NCBI GenBank assembly: GCA_009691815.1
Contig: SIAL01000066.1
Coordinates: 1 to 11,790 of the forward strand
DNA from: Gemmataceae bacterium
GTDB lineage: Bacteria > Planctomycetota > Planctomycetia > Gemmatales > Gemmataceae
Direction: 5' to 3'
DNA length: 11,790 nt
In this document: positions 1-5,640 of the stretch, one piece after another
Layout of the letters: each line of letters starts with the position of its first letter
Numbering within the stretch: position 1 is the stretch's first letter
Notes under the pieces: generated by a model
Database searches by the model: none
What the model was told of the DNA's origin: nothing
The model's input: only the letters and a program-made list of their open reading frames with translations
Translations under genes and position numbers: made by a program

Positions 1-2393
1 TTATCACCCTCGAAGGCGGCAGCTTGGCCGCGACCTTGAACGCCGTGACCTATGCGAGTGCCTCGGGTACTTGGATGTGGGCCGTTCCCCAAGGGACAAA
101 CCTTTTGGACGGAACCTACAAGGTTACCGCCATCACAGAGGACGCCGCAGGCAATGCGCAAACGCGCTCCCCGGCGGTTTTGTTGATCACGCTCAATCGT
201 GTTGCACCCGCCGCCCCCGAAATCCTTGGGGTTCTCAAATCCGATGAAACCTTTGGCGATGCCACCAACCAATCGGGCCTGACCATTCGGGGCACCAGCG
301 TTTTGGGTTATTTGGTTTCCGTGTTTGTAAACGACCAATTGGTTGGCTATGCCATCCCGGAGGCTTCCGGCCAATGGACGCTGGACAATTCTCAACAGAC
401 CTACCCCGATGGCTCGTACCGGTTGACCGCTCAGGCGACCAATCAGGCGGGTTCGGTTTCCCTTATTGGCGCTGCCTTAACGGTCCAAATCCTGACCACC
501 GCCCCCGTCGCCCCGGTCATCACGGGTCTAAACCCGGCCAGTGTAAACAGCCTGATTGCAACCAATCGCCCTACCATTTTGGGCACCTCGGCCCCCAATG
601 TCTGGATTCATATTTCCATTGACCAAGGGGCAGGCATCGGTTCCTTCGTGACCCGAGCCAACAGCCTTGGAAAATGGTCCTTTCGAACTACTGCATTGGC
701 CCAGGGGCCGGCCGGTGTGTCGGCTCTTGCCAAAGACAACGCCGGCAATCAAAGCAGCGTGTCCAATAGGATTAACTTTATTGTGGATTCGGTCGCCCCG
801 GAAATCTCGGTCACCGGCTTGGGACCAAACGCCCTGTTCAACAAACAGACCATTCCTCTCTCCTTTGGGGGACAGATCACCGAGGTCGGTGCGGGGATCC
901 ATTCGGTTTATACGACTGTTTTGGGACCCAATGGCCTCTGGTATGACGGCTCGGGTTTTGTTTCCTCGACCCCTGTTTGGCAACTGGCTCAGATTTCCGG
1001 CAACGCTTGGACCTCTGCCATACAGCCTTCGAAAATGATCCAGTCCCTCGCAAACCCTAATGGTACATATGTCTTAAGCGTGGGGGGATTCGACAACATC
1101 GGGAATTTAAGGATTGTCCAATCCAATACGCCCAATACCCTCTTAGCCCTGCTTGAATCCCTCAGGAATATCCGAAATGCCGAATTTGGTCCGGGGTCCG
1201 TCAACGATCAAATCACCGATTCGGTCACGACCTTTGGCTATTCGGATATCCGGCCTACCGTACCCACCTTTGCCATCCTTCCCGGTGCCAACAACACCCA
1301 GCTAGGAACGCTGGTCTTCTCGGCCCCCGTTACTGGCTTGACTCCTTCCGACTTTGCCGTGACCGGCGGAACGGTAACCTCGCTTACCGGTTCGGGCGCC
1401 AACTATTCCTTCACCCTCACGCGCGTTGGGACGGGCCGTTTGACCGTTTCGGTTCCCGAGGGTGTGGTTACCGATGCCTTTGGCAACACCAACTTGGCCT
1501 CTAAATCCATTGCTCGCGTTGCCACCTTTGATACCTTTACCGTGTTTGGCACCCCGGCCGGTATCGCCCCAATCGTAACCCTCAAGCAAGCGGGCGGACC
1601 CACCAAGGTCCATTTGGCTTTCGGGTCGGCCTTCAAGGGTGGCGTTCAGGCCGCGATAGGCGACTTCAATCTCGACGGCGTTCCTGATGTCGTGGTCGCG
1701 CCCGGCAAGGGTGGTGGTCCCAACATCCGCATCATTGACGGCGCCACGGGTGCCATCGTCAGAAGCTTTATGGCCTTTGATTCCAAGTATGTGGGCGGGG
1801 TCAATGTCGCCACCGGGGATGTCGATGGCGATGGCATTTATGACATCATCGCAACCACCAACGGCGGCATCAAGGCACAATTGCGGGTCTTCTCGGGTCG
1901 GTCCGACAACGCGGTCCTCACTCAATTCAACCCCAATCCTTATGGTGGGTTTTCCGGGGCCCTTGCCGTCTCGACAGGCGATTTCAACGGCGATGGTCTG
2001 GCGGACATCATCACCTCGGCGGGTGCCTCGGGCGATGTCCGGGTCTGGTCGGGCAACAATGGCGCCTTGGCCTATCAGTTTGCGGCGATCTTGCCCACTA
2101 GCCTTGTGGCCCCCATCGTGGTTGTTGCCTCCGCCGATACCAATCGCAATGGGGTGGCCGAGGTTTTGGTGGGAGTCAAAGGCTCCGGTCGCACCACCAT
2201 CCAAAGTTGGGATCTGGGTTTGAACACCACAAATCCAACCAGCAACATCCAAGTCACCGATCAGGTTTTCCAATCGACCTTTTCGTTGCCCCCCACCGTG
2301 GAAACGCTTCTTGGTCTTCGTGATGTAAATGGCGGGGAACCCTACAAGAGCCCGGCGGATAGCCTATTGAGCAAATGGTTGCAGCTGCGATAA
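1..2393 (+). CDS. Ig-like / FG-GAP (VCBS) repeat protein, 5'-truncated by window edge
   Basis: The reading frame is open from base 3 to the TAA at 2391-2393, so about 796 C-terminal residues are present and the true start lies left of the window; an internal TTG at 24 is not a credible start. The protein is mostly extracellular-type repeats. Three or four Ig-like sandwich modules fill about nt 1-1120, with recurring 'W-x-x/DGTY-x-(L/V)-T-A' and 'D-x-AGN' motifs. A further bacterial Ig-like module of the 'VFSAPVTGLTPSDFAVTGG' type follows at about 1260-1510. The C-terminal part has FG-GAP/VCBS repeats with calcium-binding-style loops: GDFNLDGVPD (1659-1688), GDVDGDGIYD (1815-1844), GDFNGDGLAD (1977-2006) and a degenerate ADTNRNGVAE (2133-2162). 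Such proteins are usually secreted or surface adhesin/propeller proteins; no enzyme domain is seen. No C-terminal sorting signal is recognisable. It converges on the DUF1080 gene and is not part of the chemosensory operon. The exact ligand or role is unknown. Confidence 0.88.
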   Translation, partial: ITLEGGSLAATLNAVTYASASGTWMWAVPQGTNLLDGTYKVTAITEDAAGNAQTRSPAVLLITLNRVAPAAPEILGVLKSDETFGDATNQSGLTIRGTSVLGYLVSVFVNDQLVGYAIPEASGQWTLDNSQQTYPDGSYRLTAQATNQAGSVSLIGAALTVQILTTAPVAPVITGLNPASVNSLIATNRPTILGTSAPNVWIHISIDQGAGIGSFVTRANSLGKWSFRTTALAQGPAGVSALAKDNAGNQSSVSNRINFIVDSVAPEISVTGLGPNALFNKQTIPLSFGGQITEVGAGIHSVYTTVLGPNGLWYDGSGFVSSTPVWQLAQISGNAWTSAIQPSKMIQSLANPNGTYVLSVGGFDNIGNLRIVQSNTPNTLLALLESLRNIRNAEFGPGSVNDQITDSVTTFGYSDIRPTVPTFAILPGANNTQLGTLVFSAPVTGLTPSDFAVTGGTVTSLTGSGANYSFTLTRVGTGRLTVSVPEGVVTDAFGNTNLASKSIARVATFDTFTVFGTPAGIAPIVTLKQAGGPTKVHLAFGSAFKGGVQAAIGDFNLDGVPDVVVAPGKGGGPNIRIIDGATGAIVRSFMAFDSKYVGGVNVATGDVDGDGIYDIIATTNGGIKAQLRVFSGRSDNAVLTQFNPNPYGGFSGALAVSTGDFNGDGLADIITSAGASGDVRVWSGNNGALAYQFAAILPTSLVAPIVVVASADTNRNGVAEVLVGVKGSGRTTIQSWDLGLNTTNPTSNIQVTDQVFQSTFSLPPTVETLLGLRDVNGGEPYKSPADSLLSKWLQLR

Positions 2394-2447
2394 CCTCTGG
2401 GTTTCTATACCCCCATTTCCCAACCCTTTGAGGTCATCGATCACACG

Positions 2448-2534
2448 GGGTTTGGTTGGTTCAAAAGACCGTTTTCCGGCGAGCCGTGGTGGTAGGGCCA
2501 CGGATATTATCGGACCAAACTCAAATAGCTTTTT
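2448..2534 (+). other. Nested inverted repeat 3' of the Ig/FG-GAP gene, possible weak terminator
   Basis: A 10-bp arm pair (2448-2457 with 2513-2522, including two G-T wobbles, core GTTTGGT/ACCAAAC) encloses a smaller hairpin CCGTGG/CCACGG (2484-2489 with 2498-2503). A run of five T follows at 2530-2534. It starts 55 nt after the stop codon of the upstream gene. The long loop and the distance to the T run make it a poor intrinsic terminator; it may only be chance structure. Confidence 0.2.
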
Positions 2535-2556
2535 ACAACGAGACCATGAAATACAA

Positions 2557-2596
2557 CAAGGGTACGGTGCCCCCTCCTGAGGCCCCCGCACCCTTG
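2557..2596 (-). terminator. Possible terminator of the DUF1080 gene
   Basis: A perfect 7-bp inverted repeat CAAGGGT/ACCCTTG (2557-2563 and 2590-2596) begins 18 nt downstream of the DUF1080 stop codon. Read on the minus strand it is followed by a T-rich stretch (TTGTATTTC). The 26-nt GC-rich loop offers an alternative stem, GGTGC/GCACC. Position fits a terminator, but the loop is long and the T tract is interrupted. No gene is seen in 2394-2614. Confidence 0.3.
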
Positions 2597-2614
2597 CGTA
2601 ATCCCTCCTGGATA

Positions 2615-3220
2615 CTACTTCAATTCCTTGACTTCGACTTTGCGAACCTTGACGACCGATCCTGGGTCGTGCTGTTGGATGGCAAAGTATCCTTTGAGAA
2701 TGAGTTTTTTTGGATCTTCGATTTTGGTGTCCACGGTGGTTTTGCCGTTTACCTTGATCACAATGTGGTTGCCGATGGCGGTGACTTCTTGGGTGAATTC
2801 GGTGTCGGGTGGAACCAGAATGTCGAAGACTTTGACGATGTTATACAGGCTTCCGGTCTTTACCTTGTCGGAACCGGTGCTGTTGATTTGGGCTTCGTAG
2901 CTTGGCAAGGGGAAACCAGGTTTGAAAACGGACCGGAAATATTGGCCCGAGTTACCCTTGTCGGAAATCGATCCGGTCAAGCGGTAAACAAAGTCGGTGT
3001 AATCGCCGCGCTCGGAATAGAGGTGTCCGACGGGGCCTGAGCCGACAATCTGGCCATCCTTGACCTCCCACTTGGCTTTGTCCGCGGGATGGGTTTTCCA
3101 TCCGGTGAGATCCTTGCCGTTGAAAAGTTGAACAAAACCTTCCTCTGCTTGCATGGAGGCGGAGGAAAAAAGGACGACGGTGGCGGCGGCAACCCGCTTG
3201 GCCCAAGCAAAGCTTTGCAT
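2615..3220 (-). CDS. DUF1080 / 3-keto-disaccharide hydrolase family secreted protein
   Basis: This 201-residue protein starts at ATG 3220-3218, with AGGA 10 nt upstream, and ends with TAG. Residues 1 to about 25 are a signal peptide: Lys/Arg near the N-terminus, a hydrophobic AAATVVLFSSA core and a likely cleavage after SMQA. The mature part begins with the family hallmark FNGKDLTGW and continues with the KWEVKDGQIVG strand, the NSGQYFRS segment and a YEAQI strand, all typical of the concanavalin-like DUF1080 fold. The length matches a single-domain member. The family is very abundant in Planctomycetota and Verrucomicrobiota. Some members hydrolyse 3-keto-glycosides, but substrate specificity cannot be read here. 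It is exported and probably periplasmic or surface-located. Although on the same strand as the chemosensory operon, it lies beyond that operon's terminator and is most likely a separate transcription unit. Confidence 0.92.
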   Translation of the reverse strand: MQSFAWAKRVAAATVVLFSSASMQAEEGFVQLFNGKDLTGWKTHPADKAKWEVKDGQIVGSGPVGHLYSERGDYTDFVYRLTGSISDKGNSGQYFRSVFKPGFPLPSYEAQINSTGSDKVKTGSLYNIVKVFDILVPPDTEFTQEVTAIGNHIVIKVNGKTTVDTKIEDPKKLILKGYFAIQQHDPGSVVKVRKVEVKELK

Positions 3221-3250
3221 GGCAGTAAATCCTGGTGATGTGTGGGAAGC

Positions 3251-3272
3251 GGCTCCGGCGCGTGCCGGTGCC
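3251..3272 (-). other. GC-rich hairpin in the DUF1080 leader
   Basis: CCGGC (3255-3259), a GCGT tetraloop and GCCGG (3264-3268), extended by GGC/GCC across one T-T mismatch, form an 8-bp stem. On the minus strand it sits about 30-50 nt upstream of the DUF1080 start codon. No T run follows it, so it is not a standard terminator. It could be a leader hairpin or chance structure. Confidence 0.3.
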
Positions 3273-3294
3273 TCATGAAAAATGGTTTACATGG

Positions 3295-3314
3295 TGTGGC
3301 CGAAAGTGGCCACA
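3295..3314 (-). promoter_or_regulatory. 20-bp dyad upstream of DUF1080 (operator or second terminator)
   Basis: The perfect inverted repeat TGTGGCC-N6-GGCCACA lies 75 nt upstream of the DUF1080 start and 25 nt beyond the operon's main terminator. It could be a binding site for a dimeric regulator in the DUF1080 promoter region. It could equally be a back-up stem-loop for the operon, since on the minus strand TTTTT occurs 12 nt later. No convincing -35/-10 pair was found, so the choice is open. Confidence 0.35.
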
Positions 3315-3338
3315 AACAAATCGAAGATAAAAAGAGCC

Positions 3339-3369
3339 AAAAAAAAATTGGCAAACCTAGCCTTGCCAA
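3339..3369 (-). terminator. Intrinsic terminator of the Wsp-like operon
   Basis: On the minus strand the stem TTGGCAA (3369-3363), an 8-nt loop and TTGCCAA (3354-3348) are followed at once by nine T (3347-3339). It starts 14 nt after the stop codon of the receiver-phosphatase gene. The perfect stem and uninterrupted T run make this a clear Rho-independent terminator. It marks the end of the chemosensory operon and separates it from the DUF1080 gene. Confidence 0.88.
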
Positions 3370-3382
3370 ACCGCCGGGGAGT

Positions 3383-4573
3383 TTATCGGGGAAAGTCAAG
3401 AATGGTGGCGGTAAAGTCGTCGTCAAGAACATCAGTCCCCGCCAGGGATCGACAGATCGCAAGCAATCGGGTCAGGGATTCACCACTTTCAAGATCCCTG
3501 TTCTGCTTTACAACATCGAGAAACTCCGCGAAGGTCCATTCCCGCCCATCCGCCAAGTGGATTTCGTGGCATCCGTCGGAGTAAACAAAAAGGCGACTGC
3601 CCGGGGCCACAGGGCGCCTTGAGGTTACAAATTCATCCCAAGGCATGATGCCAATGATCGGGCCGTCGGAATCCAAAAGCTCGATTTCCCGGCCCGGACA
3701 CATGAGAATTGCGGGGGGGTGGCCGCCACCAGACCATGCGATTTCGCGCTTGGAAAACGAATAAACACCATACCAGATCGTAAAGCTTTTGTCGCCATAG
3801 TTCTCCATGGGGAAGGCCTTGTTGAGCCCATCGGTCACGGACGCCGGATCAAGAAAATTCGCGTCTAGCGACCTTGAACGGAGCACATTCATCACTGACA
3901 CCGACAAAAAGGCCGAATCCAGCCCGTGGCCGGTGACATCAAGGAGGAAGATCGCCATGTTGTCGTCATCGAGCATGTAATAGTTAAAAGTGTCTCCCCC
4001 AAGCGAGGTGCAGGGAAGATAATTCCACCTGGCCCGAACCGGGGTGTCCATGGGTTGGGGCAATAGCGATTGGACATATTTGAGCGCGGACTGGATCTGA
4101 TACGCCATGGTTTTGCGCGAAGCCTCGATTTGTTGGTAGGCGTCGTTTCGTTCAAGGAGGTGGCGGTAACCCGAGGAGTGGTAGCGTACCCGGGCCAATA
4201 ATTCGAGCCGATCGGGCAACTTGACAATGTAGTCGTTGGCACCAACCTCGAAGGCTTTTGCCTTGGTGACGGGTTCCTCGCGGGCGGAAAGAACCACGAT
4301 GGGAACTTCCTTGGTGGCGGGGTGGGCCCGGTAAAACTTGACCAGCGTAAGGCCATCGACCTCGGGCATGATCAAGTCCTGAAGGATGATGGTCGGCTTG
4401 AAGCGAATGGCGGTCGGGATGGCTTCGACGGGGTTTGTCACATGAAGAAACTCAAGGTCGGGCTCCCCCTTGAGCATCAACTCCACGGCTTTGCCAATGA
4501 TTTCCTGGTCGTCCACAAGGAGGACCCGGATGGTGTTGGACATCTCGAAGGGAACAGAAGGGGCATGGCTCAT
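3383..4573 (-). CDS. Response regulator with PP2C/SpoIIE-type phosphatase output (in the WspR position)
   Basis: The protein has 396 residues. The ATG at 4573 is chosen because it forms an ATGA overlap with the cheB stop; the open frame runs further up to 4720, but that part is cheB out of frame. Residues 15-125 are a CheY-like receiver: acidic D21-D22, phosphoacceptor D66 (QDLIMPEVDG), S96 and K118. A helical, probably coiled-coil linker covers about 135-175. Residues 175-395 are an RsbU/SpoIIE-type PPM phosphatase with metal-ligand motifs GGD (D194), LLDVTGHG (D212), YSDG (D333) and DDDFT (385-387), so it appears catalytically intact. Known REC-PP2C proteins such as HsbR and CrsR act in partner switching on STAS anti-sigma antagonists. 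By position and coupling this is the output regulator of the operon's kinase, where Wsp systems normally carry the GGDEF protein WspR. No SD is visible, which fits translational coupling. Confidence 0.93.
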   Translation of the reverse strand: MSHAPSVPFEMSNTIRVLLVDDQEIIGKAVELMLKGEPDLEFLHVTNPVEAIPTAIRFKPTIILQDLIMPEVDGLTLVKFYRAHPATKEVPIVVLSAREEPVTKAKAFEVGANDYIVKLPDRLELLARVRYHSSGYRHLLERNDAYQQIEASRKTMAYQIQSALKYVQSLLPQPMDTPVRARWNYLPCTSLGGDTFNYYMLDDDNMAIFLLDVTGHGLDSAFLSVSVMNVLRSRSLDANFLDPASVTDGLNKAFPMENYGDKSFTIWYGVYSFSKREIAWSGGGHPPAILMCPGREIELLDSDGPIIGIMPWDEFVTSRRPVAPGSRLFVYSDGCHEIHLADGREWTFAEFLDVVKQNRDLESGESLTRLLAICRSLAGTDVLDDDFTATILDFPR

Positions 4574-5640
4574 TTTGACACCGTTTTGGAAAGTTGCCTT
4601 TGAAGGAAATCCGTTACTTGATCTATGGGGAGGATGTATTTGGCGGCCCCTAAATCGGCGGCTGCCTTGGGCATACCATGGACGACCGAGGTTGCTTCGT
4701 CTTGGGCAAAGGTGGTCCACCCTTTTTGGTGGAGGGCCAGCAATCCCTTGGCTCCGTCTCTACCGATCCCGGTGAGAATCCCGGCGATTCCCACGCCTTT
4801 CCAGTTCAGGGCCAAGCTCTCCATGAAAACATCCACCGAGGGTAAAAAAGGTATTTCTGTCGGCTCGATGGAGTAATCGAGGGACCCGTCGCGCTTCATG
4901 ATGAGGTGGCGGTCGCTATTGGCGAGGAGGATTTTGCCAGGAGTGGGTTTTTCCCCGGGCTGGGCGATGGAAAGGGGCAAGTATCCTGGTCTCCCTAGCC
5001 ACTTGGCAAAGGATTCACAAAACTCCCCCCCGATGTGTTGGAGGAAAATAAAGGCGGCGTCACTTTTGGGACCCAAACCGAGGACAATTTTCTCAAAGGC
5101 GGCCGGTCCACCCGTCGAACCCCCGATTACCACCAGTTTGATCTGGTTTTGGGAAATGGCCCCCATGGGCGGATAAGGCGGATAAGGCGGATAAGGCAGA
5201 TAAGGCAGATAAGGCAGCTTTGGCATCATTGCCGAGGAGATTTTTTCGGTATGAATATTGATGTTTTGAATGTTTTTGAGGCGCTTTAAAAGCGACGAAC
5301 CGTCCTTGGCCGGGTCGTCCTTGATGGTGGGTAAAAGGACCACATCCAAGGCCCCGTGGCTCATGGCCTTGGTCGCTAGGTCGAAATTGGCCGCAACGGA
5401 CGAGGTAACAACCAGAATGGGAATCTTGGCGGCGATCCGGATTTGCCGGGTGGCCTCGGCCCCATCCATAATCGGCATAACCAAGTCCATGAGAATCAAT
5501 TCGGGTGGATCGGTTTTGGCCTTAAGCACCGACTCTTTCCCGTCAAGGGCGGTCCATGCCACTTGATGTCCCCCGGCCACGAGGACAGACCTCAAGGCTT
5601 CTGTGGCAATGCGGAGGTCGTTGACGATGGCAACTCTCAC
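4570..5640 (-). CDS. wspF: CheB-type protein-glutamate methylesterase (WspF-like)
   Basis: The protein has 356 residues and starts at a GTG that overlaps the cheA stop (GTGA); its stop overlaps the next start (ATGA). Residues 1-125 are a receiver with phosphoacceptor D52 (MDLVMPIMDG). The first acidic pair is reduced to N7-D8, and the usual Lys is replaced by Leu (ALDVVLLP, L103), a degeneration also typical of WspF. A Pro/Tyr/Leu linker (142-158) is coded by a 9-bp tandem repeat. Residues 167-350 are the methylesterase domain with the catalytic triad S175 (GGSTGG), H202 (QHIG) and D295 (GRDGA). It should remove methyl groups from receptor glutamates and so counteract the CheR of the same operon, lowering kinase activity after phosphorylation by CheA. 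The gene symbol is given by analogy with Pseudomonas WspF. Confidence 0.95.
   Translation of the reverse strand: MRVAIVNDLRIATEALRSVLVAGGHQVAWTALDGKESVLKAKTDPPELILMDLVMPIMDGAEATRQIRIAAKIPILVVTSSVAANFDLATKAMSHGALDVVLLPTIKDDPAKDGSSLLKRLKNIQNINIHTEKISSAMMPKLPYLPYLPYPPYPPYPPMGAISQNQIKLVVIGGSTGGPAAFEKIVLGLGPKSDAAFIFLQHIGGEFCESFAKWLGRPGYLPLSIAQPGEKPTPGKILLANSDRHLIMKRDGSLDYSIEPTEIPFLPSVDVFMESLALNWKGVGIAGILTGIGRDGAKGLLALHQKGWTTFAQDEATSVVHGMPKAAADLGAAKYILPIDQVTDFLQRQLSKTVSK
5168..5217 (-). repeat. 9-bp in-frame tandem repeat in cheB linker
   Basis: On the plus strand there are three copies of GGCGGATAA, then two of GGCAGATAA, then a partial GGCAG. On the coding strand each unit reads Pro-Tyr-(Leu/Pro), giving LPY-LPY-LPY-PPY-PPY-PP at residues 142-158. 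The unit is three codons, so copy-number change would alter linker length without breaking the frame. Confidence 0.95.

Noticed and set aside
1302..2273. A 323-codon minus-strand open frame over the FG-GAP repeats
   Set aside because: It mirrors the Gly/Asp-rich repeat codons of the plus-strand gene; no recognisable motifs or start signal.
2456..3040. A 194-codon plus-strand open frame over the DUF1080 gene
   Set aside because: It is antisense to a clear DUF1080 gene with signal peptide and family motifs; its translation shows no domain.
4574..4720. An upstream in-frame extension that would start the receiver-phosphatase at 4720
   Set aside because: The extra 49 residues lie inside cheB, have no family similarity and are rich in Arg/Pro; the ATG at 4573 overlaps the cheB stop exactly and gives a normal receiver N-terminus.
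5168..5217. CRISPR-like array from the short repeats near 5170-5217
   Set aside because: Units are 9 bp with no spacers and lie inside the cheB reading frame; it is a coding tandem repeat.
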